NCBI GenBank assembly: GCA_937858715.1
Contig: CALLZY010000100.1
Coordinates: 1-35,138, forward strand
DNA: 35,138 bases
Origin: an uncultured Chitinophagaceae bacterium
Lineage (GTDB): Bacteria; Bacteroidota; Bacteroidia; Chitinophagales; Chitinophagaceae
Reading direction: 5' to 3'
Part shown: positions 1-7,970 of the stretch, piece by piece
How positions within the stretch are numbered: the stretch's first letter is position 1
Layout of the letters: each line of letters begins with the position of its first letter
Translations under genes and position numbers: made by a program
Notes under the pieces: model-generated
Databases searched by the model: none
Told to the model about the DNA's origin: nothing
The model's input: the letters and a program-made list of their open reading frames with translations, nothing else

Positions 1-1461
1 AACTTTGCTGGTCCGTATGCAGGCATCGGCAAACAGAATTTTTCACAGTTCATCACCAACCCGATGAATAATTTTGCCCTGAATCCAAAATATAAATGGG
101 CTGAACTGCAATTAGGCACACAGTACCTCAATTATTCCGATTTAAGCACCGGCGACATTGGTGTGTTTGGCGCAGGCTTCGATTTGCGCCCCGGCACATA
201 CCGCATTAAGTTTTTTACCGGTCTTTCTCAGCAAAGTGTCAATTTTTTTACCGGTCCACCAGCTACAACGGGGGCTTACAAAAGAAGAAACTGGATGTTT
301 TCTTTGGGGAAAGCCCGGGAAGATAAATATGAGCTATCCCTGAATTTTGTAAAAGCAAAAGATGACAGTTCGTCTGCTAATCCGCCGCCATTAACCATTA
401 AACCACAAGAAGGATTTACAACCAGCGTTTCGGCAAAGGTGATGTTTAAAGATGGCTGGTATGCAAAGGCGGAAGGAGCTCAATCTATTTATACCAAAGA
501 TTTGCTGCTGCCGCTTGATTCAACCAAAGCGGCATTTCTCCCTTTCATTGACGGCCATGCATCAACGGTTAGGGATTTTGCAGGCGATGCAGCCGTGGGC
601 AGAAAGTCGAAGAACTTTGATATAGGAGTAAAACTAAAATACATCGGTGCCGGGTTTCAAACACCGGGCTACCCGTTTATGCTTCCGGACAGGTTTGATT
701 ATACACTCAACACAAGGTTCAATGCCTGGAAAAACAAGGACGGAGGCTATAAGATGAATATAACCGCCAGCGCAGGCCAGCGGGTAAACAACGTAAGCAA
801 CAATACGCTTAAGGCCAAACAGTTTATTGGCAACCTGAACTGGTTCACACAGTTTGACGATCACCTCAGTCTTAATATCAATTTCAACAATTTTGGGTTT
901 CAGGCACCAGGCGGCATTAATCCTTATGGTATAAAAAATGTCAGCAACGATTTCGGCATCAACCCGTCTTATACATGGAGTAACGAAAAAATGGCACACC
1001 TGCTGAGCCTGAGCTATAACTACAGCAAGTATGATGAACGGGATGTAATAACGGGAAGCGTTACTTCTAACAATACTCATATGGCGTTGCTTACCTATGT
1101 GCCCACTTTTTTGACAAAAAATCTTTCGCCTGATTTCAGCCTGATGTACTTTATAAATAAGTTGCCGTTGTTCAGGTTTACGCTAATTACATTCAGCAGC
1201 GGCATAAGCATGCCTGCGCTCAAGAAAAAAATGAACCTGCGGGGACAAGTGCAATACAATTATTCAAAAACGAACAGTTTTAAAAACAATAACAACATCA
1301 TTGCTTCGCTTAACAGCGATTGGCGGATTACGAACAAGCTGATCTGGAATACATTCATCAGCACCAACCGCTTTAAATATGGTAATGAAATTGTTCCAAA
1401 CAATGCAGCCTATTTGGAAAGTAATGTGCGAACAGGATTTCAATACCGGCTTGGTAAATAA
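1..1461 (+). CDS. Probable outer-membrane beta-barrel protein, 5' end outside the window
   Basis: The reading frame is open from base 1, reads NFAGPYAGIGKQNFSQF before the first ATG at 64, and has no stop upstream, so the gene is cut by the window edge. The visible 486 residues are rich in alternating aromatic and polar residues with many Asn, Gly, Tyr and Lys, in short strand-like segments such as FRFTLITFSSGISMP, and end in an aromatic/arginine stretch (GFQYRLGK). This fits a long outer-membrane barrel, but I recognise no named family. The next gene starts 8 bases downstream and encodes a secreted protein, so the two are probably cotranscribed and may work together at the cell surface. Function unknown; the barrel call is inference from composition. 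Confidence 0.6.
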   Translation, partial: NFAGPYAGIGKQNFSQFITNPMNNFALNPKYKWAELQLGTQYLNYSDLSTGDIGVFGAGFDLRPGTYRIKFFTGLSQQSVNFFTGPPATTGAYKRRNWMFSLGKAREDKYELSLNFVKAKDDSSSANPPPLTIKPQEGFTTSVSAKVMFKDGWYAKAEGAQSIYTKDLLLPLDSTKAAFLPFIDGHASTVRDFAGDAAVGRKSKNFDIGVKLKYIGAGFQTPGYPFMLPDRFDYTLNTRFNAWKNKDGGYKMNITASAGQRVNNVSNNTLKAKQFIGNLNWFTQFDDHLSLNINFNNFGFQAPGGINPYGIKNVSNDFGINPSYTWSNEKMAHLLSLSYNYSKYDERDVITGSVTSNNTHMALLTYVPTFLTKNLSPDFSLMYFINKLPLFRFTLITFSSGISMPALKKKMNLRGQVQYNYSKTNSFKNNNNIIASLNSDWRITNKLIWNTFISTNRFKYGNEIVPNNAAYLESNVRTGFQYRLGK

Positions 1462-1469
1462 AATGAATT

Positions 1470-2330
1470 ATGAAGAAGTTGTTTATTATATGCGTAATCA
1501 TTGGTAGTGCAATGGCGGCAGCGGCCCAGTTTACAACCACACTGGTTGTATCGTCGCAGCCGCCGGCCTCACTGATAAGCTGGACACAAAAGGATGTCAG
1601 TTTTATCGTAATCAATCAGAGCGGAGCGACAAGGCAAGCGAAAATCAAAGCAGAGCTGAAAACAACTGATGGAACCGTTGTTGGCGTTACCAATCTTGCA
1701 AAGGCAAGAGTGATTAATGTGGGATTTGGAAATGAAATTTTTTCTGTTGATGATGTGTTTTCGCCAGCCCTGATGCAGTTTAGCGGAAAAGTAAAAACAG
1801 CCATTGATAAAACAGGAAAATTAACCGCAGACAATTATCAGTTATGTGTGCGGTTGGTAACACCAACAGACTACATTCCTTTTACCGAGGAAAAGTGCAG
1901 AAATTTTACGGTGGCTGCTTTGCAATTGGCAATTCCGGTAATGCCGGCAAATGAAACGGTACTGAAACCCGAAGCCGCTCAATCTGTTATTACTTTCAGA
2001 TGGACACCGGTGACACCAATACCTTCAGCACCGGTAACCTATCGCCTGCTGGTATTTGAAGTGCCGGACAAGCAAACCCCGATGCAGGCATTGAGAAGCA
2101 ATATGCCATTGTTACAAAAAGACATAATTGGCACCACACAATATATCTGGCAGCCGCAACTGGCAATGATGGGCAGATATCAAAAAGATTCAGTCACCTC
2201 ACAGGAAAAAAGAACATTTATCTGGACGTTACAATGCCTGGACAGCAACGGCCAGCCGCTGGGAGATGGACACATAAACGGAGACGGAATCAGCGAGCCG
2301 GGAATTTTTTATGTTGGCAAAAAAGACTGA
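1470..2330 (+). CDS. Secreted protein of unknown function, 286 aa
   Basis: The start gives a clear Sec signal peptide (MKKLFIICVIIGSAMAAAAQ, probable cleavage after AAAAQ). The mature part looks all-beta: residues about 20-150 form one domain with a Cys pair (CVRLVTP and EEKCRNF), and residues about 155-280 resemble a fibronectin-III-like fold, with TFRWTPVTPIPSAPVTYRLLVFEV and later IWTLQCLDSNG. It follows the barrel gene by 8 bases and is probably in the same transcript. No catalytic motif is visible. The likely role is a periplasmic or surface-associated structural or binding protein. The domain reading is inference. Confidence 0.6.
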   Translation: MKKLFIICVIIGSAMAAAAQFTTTLVVSSQPPASLISWTQKDVSFIVINQSGATRQAKIKAELKTTDGTVVGVTNLAKARVINVGFGNEIFSVDDVFSPALMQFSGKVKTAIDKTGKLTADNYQLCVRLVTPTDYIPFTEEKCRNFTVAALQLAIPVMPANETVLKPEAAQSVITFRWTPVTPIPSAPVTYRLLVFEVPDKQTPMQALRSNMPLLQKDIIGTTQYIWQPQLAMMGRYQKDSVTSQEKRTFIWTLQCLDSNGQPLGDGHINGDGISEPGIFYVGKKD

Positions 2331-2403
2331 AAAATATTCTGTGCAGCAAGCACAGAAGACTGCGGGGGCACAAAAACCAACCATTAACCGAAACCCCAAG
2401 GGG

Positions 2404-2430
2404 AAAAGAGAGATTCGTTCTCTCTTTTTT
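2404..2430 (+). terminator. Hairpin terminator after the secreted-protein gene
   Basis: AAAAGAGAGA (2404-2413) and TCTCTCTTTT (2419-2428) form a perfect 10-bp stem around the loop TTCGT, ending in a run of T. It lies between the stop at 2330 and the recX start at 2443, so it probably ends the upstream transcript. The stem is mostly A-T plus purine-tract G-C pairs, so strength is uncertain. Confidence 0.55.
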
Positions 2431-2437
2431 ATTTTTG
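2430..2437 (+). promoter_or_regulatory. Bacteroidota -7 element of recX
   Basis: TATTTTTG matches the Bacteroidota sigma-A -7 consensus TAnnTTTG. It lies 5 bases upstream of the recX ATG and overlaps the T tail of the preceding hairpin. I see no good -33 TTTG partner at the usual distance, because that region is inside the hairpin. Confidence 0.4.
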
Positions 2438-2442
2438 CACCA

Positions 2443-2910
2443 ATGCAATTCAAAAAACAATTGACCAAAGAACAGGCGCTGCAAAAGCTGAAACACTACT
2501 GCGCCTACCAGGAACGCTGCCACAGTGAAGTAAAAGAAAAACTGTACAGCCTTGGTGTATGGAAAAAAGACCATGATGAAATTGTGGCGGCATTAATTGA
2601 AGAAAACTACCTGAACGAAGAACGGTTTGCTTTGGCTTTTGCCGGTGGTAAATGGCGGATGAAACAATGGGGCCGGGCTAAAATTAAATATGAACTGAAA
2701 CAGAAACAGGTCAGCGATTATTGTATCAAAAAGGCGTTGAAGCAAATTGATGAAGAAGAATACCTCCAGACATTAAAAAATCTTGCCGCCGGTAAATATG
2801 CTGCATTAAAAAATGAACAATACCTGGTGCGAAAGAAAAAAACAATGCATTATTTGATAAACCGGGGTTTTGAAATGGAACTAATAAGAAGCGTTTTGGA
2901 GAAAAGGTAA
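2443..2910 (+). CDS. recX: Regulatory protein RecX
   Basis: RecX proteins bind RecA filaments and modulate recombination and the SOS response in the cytoplasm. The 155-residue product has the usual RecX length and tandem three-helix repeats: ALQKLKHYCAYQERCHSEV near the start, the signature IEENYLNEERFALAFAGGKW with downstream WGRAKIKYELKQKQV, and a final repeat ending INRGFEMELIRSVL. The frame is open further upstream (from 2311), but that extension would cross the hairpin and the -7 element and encodes low-complexity sequence, so ATG 2443 (MQFKKQLT) is chosen. It stands alone; recA is not in the window. Confidence 0.88.
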   Translation: MQFKKQLTKEQALQKLKHYCAYQERCHSEVKEKLYSLGVWKKDHDEIVAALIEENYLNEERFALAFAGGKWRMKQWGRAKIKYELKQKQVSDYCIKKALKQIDEEEYLQTLKNLAAGKYAALKNEQYLVRKKKTMHYLINRGFEMELIRSVLEKR

Positions 2911-2960
2911 TGGCCGCTTTGAATGTATATAACAATCAGCTAAATATAGTGTACTTGCTT

Positions 2961-2993
2961 TTTGACAAGTAACAAATGAGTTCTCTATTTTTA
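2961..2993 (+). promoter_or_regulatory. Promoter of the omega-amidase/pnuC/kinase operon
   Basis: TTTG (2961-2964) and TATTTTTA (2986-2993, seven of eight positions of TAnnTTTG) are separated by 21 bases, within the Bacteroidota range. Transcription would start shortly after 2993. This rules out the upstream in-frame ATG at 2976 and supports ATG 3015 as the start of the first gene. Confidence 0.55.
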
Positions 2994-3014
2994 CACTATA
3001 CAACAACCGGCCGC

Positions 3015-3815
3015 ATGTCGTCATTAACAATAACCACCATACAAACCGCCCTGCACTGGGAAGACAAGAAAGCCAACCTTCAAATGCTCGAAGAGAAAAT
3101 TATGGGCATTGAAGAAAGAACAGAGTTGGTGGTGCTGCCAGAGATGTTCAGTACAGGCTTTAGCATGAAACCGGCAGAACTTGCAGAAACAATGGATGGT
3201 GAAACGGTACAGTGGATGAAACGGGTCGCCGCACAAAAGAAAATAATATTAACGGGCAGTTTGATAATTAAAGAACAAGATAATTATTACAACAGGCTTG
3301 TCTGGATGTTGCCCAACGGGCTGCACGGTGTGTATGACAAACGCCACCGCTTTGCTTTTGCCGGGGAAGACAAAGAGTACACCGCTGGAAATAAAAGGCT
3401 GATAGCTTCAGTAAAAGGATGGAAAATTAATTTGCAGGTGTGTTACGATTTGCGTTTTCCAGTATGGGCCAGGCAGCAATCTCAGCCAGAGGGCCCCGAA
3501 TATGATATTCTCATCTATGTTGCCAACTGGCCCGAAAGAAGAAGCCACGCCTGGAAAACGCTGCTGCAGGCAAGGGCTATAGAAAACCAGTGCTATGTAG
3601 TTGGAGTAAACCGGGTGGGCGACGATGGTAACGAAATCTATCATAGCGGCGACAGCATGGTGATTGACCCGTTGGGAGAAGTATTATACTACAAAAAAGA
3701 TGATGAGGATGTACACACCATCACCCTGCAGAAAGAACAGCTTGATGCTATAAGAGCAAAGCTGCCATTCTTAAAAGATGCGGATGGATTTATGATATTA
3801 AATAATGAAGAATGA
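3015..3815 (+). CDS. Carbon-nitrogen hydrolase, omega-amidase (Nit2/YafV) type
   Basis: This is a nitrilase-superfamily amidase of 266 residues. The catalytic triad is visible: Glu43 in VVLPEMFSTGF, Lys109 in YDKRHRF and Cys143 in LQVCYDLRFP. The phrases EMFSTGF, HRFAFAGE and NWPERRSHAWKTLLQARAIEN are typical of the YafV/Nit2 branch, which hydrolyses alpha-ketoglutaramate and alpha-ketosuccinamate to 2-oxoacids and ammonia, repairing side products of glutamine or asparagine transaminases. Its stop overlaps the pnuC start by 4 bases (ATGA), so translation is probably coupled. The specific substrate is family inference. The in-frame ATG at 2976 lies inside the promoter and was rejected. Confidence 0.88.
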   Translation: MSSLTITTIQTALHWEDKKANLQMLEEKIMGIEERTELVVLPEMFSTGFSMKPAELAETMDGETVQWMKRVAAQKKIILTGSLIIKEQDNYYNRLVWMLPNGLHGVYDKRHRFAFAGEDKEYTAGNKRLIASVKGWKINLQVCYDLRFPVWARQQSQPEGPEYDILIYVANWPERRSHAWKTLLQARAIENQCYVVGVNRVGDDGNEIYHSGDSMVIDPLGEVLYYKKDDEDVHTITLQKEQLDAIRAKLPFLKDADGFMILNNEE

Positions 3816-4441
3816 CGGCAGTTGAAATCTGGCAGCAGTTTGTTGAAGGTATGAAGCACACCACCTGGCCGGAGTATATTGCTGTGTTTGCAGGGATTGC
3901 CAGTGTGTGGTTCAGCAGGAAAGAAAATGTACTGGTGTATCCTGTGGGATTAATTAATACCGTGATTTACATCTGGCTAAGTTATAAAAACCATTTGCCC
4001 GGAGAGGCCAGTGTAAACTTTTATTATACCGTGATGAGCATATACGGTTGGTATATGTGGCTGAAGAAAAATAATCAACACGAAAAAGTACTTCATGTCA
4101 CCTGGTCGGGTAAAAAAATGTGGGCAAACCAAGTATTGTTCTTCCTGTTTTTTTATCTGTCCATTTTTTACTCCCTTGTTTACCTGAAAGATAATTTCTT
4201 TGAAGGTGCTATTCCCTGGGCCGATGCTTTTGCTTCTGCTACAGCCTTCACCGGTATGTGGCTGATGACCAGGAAAAAAGTGGAAAGCTGGTATTGGTGG
4301 CTGGCAACTAATATTGCATCAATACCTTTGTACTTCGTAAAGGGGCTGGTATTTACAAGTGTATATTATTTGATACTACTTGTTATGGCGGTGTTTGGTT
4401 TATTAGAATGGAAAAAACGGGCAAAACAAAAACATGCTTAA
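3812..4441 (+). CDS. pnuC: Nicotinamide riboside transporter PnuC
   Basis: The 209-residue membrane protein matches PnuC in length and hydrophobic pattern (about seven helices). Diagnostic stretches are FAGIASVWFSRKENVLVYPVG, LINTVIYIWLSYKNHLPGE, NFYYTVMSIYGWYMW and the C-terminal SWYWWLATNIASIPLYF. PnuC lets nicotinamide riboside cross the inner membrane by facilitated diffusion, and uptake is driven by phosphorylation inside the cell. Here the next gene, overlapping by 8 bases, encodes exactly such a kinase. The start overlaps the amidase stop. Substrate could in principle be another vitamin (PnuX/PnuT families), but the downstream NadR-type kinase supports nicotinamide riboside. Confidence 0.9.
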   Translation: MTAVEIWQQFVEGMKHTTWPEYIAVFAGIASVWFSRKENVLVYPVGLINTVIYIWLSYKNHLPGEASVNFYYTVMSIYGWYMWLKKNNQHEKVLHVTWSGKKMWANQVLFFLFFYLSIFYSLVYLKDNFFEGAIPWADAFASATAFTGMWLMTRKKVESWYWWLATNIASIPLYFVKGLVFTSVYYLILLVMAVFGLLEWKKRAKQKHA

Positions 4442-4991
4442 AAAAATCGTCGTTATCGGGCCGGAAAGCACTGGTAAAAGCACACTCTGTCAGCAACTGG
4501 CACAGCACTATGAAACCGTTTGGTGTCCGGAATTTGCCCGTGAATACCTGCTTACCAACGGCACCAATTACGAATTTGACGACTTGCTGACTATTGCCAA
4601 AGGACAACTGGCATTAGAGGATGAGTACGCTGCAAGACTAGAACAACAATCGGAGCCATTGCTGGAAAACGGTGGCCACATTCCGCTGTTTATTGATACA
4701 GACATGTATGTAATGAAAGTGTGGTGTGAATTTGTATTCAACAAATGCCACCACTTGGTGCTGGATGAAATAACCAAACGCCAATATGACTTATACCTGC
4801 TGTGCAATATTGACTTGCCCTGGGTAAAAGATGAACTGCGGGAATACCCGGACCTGCACACCAGGAAAAAATTATACTATATTTATAAGGATATTATGAT
4901 TAACCAATCCGTTCCGTGGGTTGATATAAGCGGCAACTATGAAGAACGGTTGCAAAAAGCGATTGTTGCTGTGGATAAGCTGGTTGACTAA
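4434..4991 (+). CDS. NadR-type nicotinamide riboside kinase
   Basis: The 185-residue ATPase corresponds to the C-terminal kinase domain of NadR and lacks the helix-turn-helix and adenylyltransferase domains of the enterobacterial protein. A P-loop lies at residues 9-17 (GPESTGKST). Other NadR kinase features are CPEFAREYL, LFIDTDMYVMKVWCEF, YDLYLLCNIDLPWVKDELRE and a final ISGNYEERLQKA. The expected reaction is ATP-dependent phosphorylation of nicotinamide riboside to NMN, trapping substrate that entered through PnuC. The 8-base overlap with pnuC implies translational coupling. The NMN adenylyltransferase needed to finish NAD must lie elsewhere. The gene ends two bases from the convergent mtgA gene. 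Confidence 0.87.
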   Translation: MLKKIVVIGPESTGKSTLCQQLAQHYETVWCPEFAREYLLTNGTNYEFDDLLTIAKGQLALEDEYAARLEQQSEPLLENGGHIPLFIDTDMYVMKVWCEFVFNKCHHLVLDEITKRQYDLYLLCNIDLPWVKDELREYPDLHTRKKLYYIYKDIMINQSVPWVDISGNYEERLQKAIVAVDKLVD

Positions 4992-4993
4992 CA

Positions 4994-5725
4994 CTATTTC
5001 TTCTTTTCTTTTTCCTGTAAATAACTTCCGCCCACAAGATTACCTATATCCGGGTCGGTTTGCAGATTGCCCATTTGTTTCATTATAGCTCTTGAACGGA
5101 ACTGCACATAGGATGATAACGGTTTTACCTTGTATCTTTTGGGATTGGGCAGGCAGGCGGCAATCATGGCGGCTTCCTGCCTGGTCAGGTTTTTGGCAGG
5201 TTTGTTGAAATATATGTTTGCAGCCCGTTCAATACCAAAAATGCCATCACCGGTTTCGATAACATTCAGATATACTTCCAGTATTCTTTTTTTGCCCCAT
5301 ATTTTTTCAATCATAAAGGTAAAATAGACTTCCAGCCCTTTGCGAACCCAACTCCGCCCCTGCCATAAAAAAACATTCTTGGCTACCTGCTGGCTGATAG
5401 TGCTGGCTCCGCGGATGCGGCCAGGTTTTTTTTCGTTGTAGCGCTGTGCTTTTTTAATACTCTTCCAGTCGAACCCGCTGTGGTCTGGGAAGAGCTGATC
5501 TTCAGATGCTATAACCGCCAGCCTTGCTTCAGGAGAAATACCGCTGCGATCAACATAATCTCTTTTTAGCCCATGACCGCTTACCCAGCTTACAAACTGT
5601 GTCATAGTAATGGGCGGGTCAATCCATTTCAGCAAAATGATATAAACAAACTGGGCAATGAAGAGGATGATGAATATTTTCTTAATCCATCTCCAGATTT
5701 TTGGTATCAGGCCCTTGGTGGTCAT
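4994..5725 (-). CDS. mtgA: Monofunctional biosynthetic peptidoglycan transglycosylase
   Basis: This is a GT51 enzyme that polymerises lipid II into glycan strands at the periplasmic face of the inner membrane. The 243-residue length is normal for MtgA and there is no transpeptidase domain. One N-terminal membrane anchor is visible (IFIILFIAQFVYIILLKWI). GT51 motifs appear in order: EDQLFPDHSGFDWKSI with the catalytic Glu, RGASTISQQVAKNVFLW, then KKRILEVYLNVIETGDGIFG and EAAMIAACLPNPKRY. It converges on the kinase gene with only two bases between stops, and lies 27 bases downstream of the LysE gene on the same strand, so it may be read from the same transcript. Confidence 0.93.
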   Translation of the reverse strand: MTTKGLIPKIWRWIKKIFIILFIAQFVYIILLKWIDPPITMTQFVSWVSGHGLKRDYVDRSGISPEARLAVIASEDQLFPDHSGFDWKSIKKAQRYNEKKPGRIRGASTISQQVAKNVFLWQGRSWVRKGLEVYFTFMIEKIWGKKRILEVYLNVIETGDGIFGIERAANIYFNKPAKNLTRQEAAMIAACLPNPKRYKVKPLSSYVQFRSRAIMKQMGNLQTDPDIGNLVGGSYLQEKEKKK

Positions 5726-5752
5726 GCGGCTGCAATATAATCGATATTGAAT

Positions 5753-6385
5753 TTAAATTCTGTCGCCAAACTTAAGCACTCCCCATATCAGCGCAGCGCC
5801 AAAAACAATTAATAACATTCCGCTGATGCGGTTGATGATATGAATATTGTGAGGAGTAAGTTTCTTTCTGATTTTTCCGGCCAGCATTACCTTAAGAATA
5901 TCTGTTGCCAAAACAAACAGAAGACAAGTAACGAAAATGATAATCCGGTTATTGACAGAGTGAAATATTGTAGCGGTGGTTGCCGTAAGCCAGAAAATGA
6001 TTACTCCCGGATTCAGGATATTCATGAAATACCCGGCCAAAAAAATTTTTATGTAATGTCCTTTGCTGAACGACATTAACTGGTTGCCATCTTCATCCAC
6101 CTTTATCTTTTTGAAGAAGATAAAAAAGATGCCAACAGAAATAAGAAACACCGAACCAATAATGCCGACTTCTGTTTTGTGTAATTGCAGGCTGTCGAAA
6201 ATTCCTGTAAAAATGTTACTGATTAAAACAAGGGTGATATCGCTGGCTGAAACACCAAGGACAAAGGCCAAACCCCCTTTATGTCCGTTGTTAATACTTT
6301 GTTTAATGATTGAAAACATAACCGGCCCTACTGCAATGCTCAGCAGCAATCCGAATGTGAGACCTTTTACGACAGGTTCAAGCAT
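5753..6385 (-). CDS. LysE-family exporter
   Basis: The 210-residue membrane protein belongs to the LysE/RhtB amino acid exporter family, shown by the N-terminal signature LTFGLLLSIAVGPVMFSIIK and GGLAFVLGVSASDITLVLIS, about six hydrophobic segments, and the mid-protein YFMNILNPGVIIFWLTATTA. The family exports basic or neutral amino acids or small metabolites; the substrate here cannot be read from sequence. The start ATG at 6385 (MLEPVVKG) begins one base after the stop of the GH3-like gene; a longer in-frame start inside that gene is unlikely. Tight spacing suggests one transcript GH3-like, LysE, MtgA. Confidence 0.85.
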   Translation of the reverse strand: MLEPVVKGLTFGLLLSIAVGPVMFSIIKQSINNGHKGGLAFVLGVSASDITLVLISNIFTGIFDSLQLHKTEVGIIGSVFLISVGIFFIFFKKIKVDEDGNQLMSFSKGHYIKIFLAGYFMNILNPGVIIFWLTATTATIFHSVNNRIIIFVTCLLFVLATDILKVMLAGKIRKKLTPHNIHIINRISGMLLIVFGAALIWGVLKFGDRI

Positions 6386-6386
6386 G

Positions 6387-7919
6387 TTAGATCTTTCCGG
6401 TTTCCAAAAATCGTTTCCACTCCTCAAGCACCTTTCCTTTCATCACCCTGGGGAATTTATGCTGGCCACCAAGTTTTCCCTTCAGTTCCATAAACTGTTT
6501 AAACTTTTCTTCAGGCAACGCCTCAAGAAAAACCTCTTTTAATGCGCTGTCTCTTTCTGTGGCATAGTCATCGTTCAGCATCCGGAGAATTTCATCAATT
6601 CTTTTTCCCAGTTTTTTTGCATCAACAGCATCATTGGTGGCAACATACCAACGGTGGGCAAAAAAGTTTTCATAAGGAAAACCAACAACAGTGTACTCGG
6701 GAATGCTGATATTAAGTTCTTCGCTTACTAATTGAATGGCCCGGTTCATGTTTTCAACACTCAGGTGCTCACCTGTCAGGCTGAGAAAGTGCTTGGTTCT
6801 GCCAGTTATCACCACCTCGTTATTGGCCAGGTCAACAAATTTAATGGTATCACCAATAAGATAACGCCAGCTTCCGGCATTGGTGCTCATCAGCAGGGCA
6901 TATTCTTTTCCCTCCTCCACTTCGTGAATCATTTTTGCATCGGGCTTTGCCAGGATGGATCCATCTGCATCAAAGTTTTTATCATCGAATGGTACAAATT
7001 CGAAGAAGATATTGTTATCAAGAATAAGCTGCATGCCCCGGGCATGTTCTCTTGTTTTATAGCCGATGAAACCTTCGCTTGAAAGATAGTTTTCTATATA
7101 CACAATCGGTTTTCCCAATAGTTTTTCAAACCCCTTCTTATAGGGCTCAAACGCAACGCCGCCATGCACAAAAAAGCTGAAATTGGGCCATACTTCGTGA
7201 ATGTTTTTCACTTTGTAATGTTCAATCACCATTTCCATGCACATCTGGCACCAGGCGGGCACACCAACAATGTAGCCAATGTCCCACTCTTTGGCATGTT
7301 CCACTATTTCATGCAATTTTTCGTTCCAGTCGTGAAGTGCGGCTATCCGGCCTCCGGGTTTGTAGAAAGTCTGAAACCAGAAAGGTCTTTTCTTGGCCAG
7401 GATTCCGCTAAGGTCGCCTGCATACCAGCCGGCGTTGCCCTTTTTTAAGTCGGTGGTTCCTCCAAGCATCAGGAAGCCCTTGGTCATGGCTTTTTTATTG
7501 GCCTCTTCGTATTTTATTAAGCTGAAAAGCTGCTTGACGTAATTAATAGTGTTGCTGCGCAACAGTTCTTTCGTTACGGGAATGTATTTACTGGCAGCCT
7601 CAGATGTGCCCGAACTAAGTGCATAGTATTTAATTTTTCCCGGCCAGGTTACATCGGGTACACCATCCAGTGTTTTCTTCCACCACTCTTCATAAATTTT
7701 ATTGTAATCATGTACGGGAACCAGTTCCTGGAATTTTTTTCCCGGGTGTTTGCAAAAGAGAGCATCGTCGAAACGGTACTTTTGGCCGAACTCAGTAAAC
7801 CTTGCTTTCTTCAGCAGCTTCTTCAAGACCCTAAGTTGCTGCCTACGGGCATCGTTAGGCGGAATTCGCAGGGCAGAAGCAATCGCTTTAGGAATTTTTA
7901 TATCTATAATCGTGGCCAT
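6387..7919 (-). CDS. GH3 auxin-responsive-promoter family protein (acyl-adenylate type ligase)
   Basis: The 510-residue protein resembles the GH3 family of the ANL adenylating enzymes. In plants these conjugate amino acids to acyl acids using ATP; the bacterial substrate is not established. ATP-site elements are YYALSSGTSEAASKYIPV, then ENYLSSEGFIGY and GSWRYLIGDTIKFVD, followed by TGRTKHFLSLTGEHLSVENM at the domain hinge. Length and order are normal for bacterial members, and the C-terminal region is intact (KFPRVMKGKVLEEWKRFL). It starts a probable three-gene transcript with the LysE exporter one base downstream. Pairing a ligase with an amino-acid-type exporter suggests a conjugate that is exported, but that is inference. 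Confidence 0.88.
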   Translation of the reverse strand: MATIIDIKIPKAIASALRIPPNDARRQQLRVLKKLLKKARFTEFGQKYRFDDALFCKHPGKKFQELVPVHDYNKIYEEWWKKTLDGVPDVTWPGKIKYYALSSGTSEAASKYIPVTKELLRSNTINYVKQLFSLIKYEEANKKAMTKGFLMLGGTTDLKKGNAGWYAGDLSGILAKKRPFWFQTFYKPGGRIAALHDWNEKLHEIVEHAKEWDIGYIVGVPAWCQMCMEMVIEHYKVKNIHEVWPNFSFFVHGGVAFEPYKKGFEKLLGKPIVYIENYLSSEGFIGYKTREHARGMQLILDNNIFFEFVPFDDKNFDADGSILAKPDAKMIHEVEEGKEYALLMSTNAGSWRYLIGDTIKFVDLANNEVVITGRTKHFLSLTGEHLSVENMNRAIQLVSEELNISIPEYTVVGFPYENFFAHRWYVATNDAVDAKKLGKRIDEILRMLNDDYATERDSALKEVFLEALPEEKFKQFMELKGKLGGQHKFPRVMKGKVLEEWKRFLETGKI

Positions 7920-7928
7920 GTATAGTTA

Positions 7929-7943
7929 GTAACTTAAAGTTAC
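7929..7943. promoter_or_regulatory. 15-bp palindrome upstream of the GH3-like gene
   Basis: GTAACTTAAAGTTAC is a perfect 7-bp inverted repeat with one central base, 10 bases before the GH3-like start codon. Read on the minus strand it contains TAACTTTA, seven of eight positions of the -7 consensus. It could be an operator overlapping the promoter or a chance A+T-rich palindrome. Confidence 0.3.
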
Positions 7944-7970
7944 GAATATAAGTAATTGGCATTAAGCACA

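Noticed and set aside
2976-3014. Extended N-terminus of the omega-amidase from an earlier in-frame ATG
   Set aside because: It overlaps a good -33/-7 promoter pair, and the nitrilase fold starts at the later ATG (3015).
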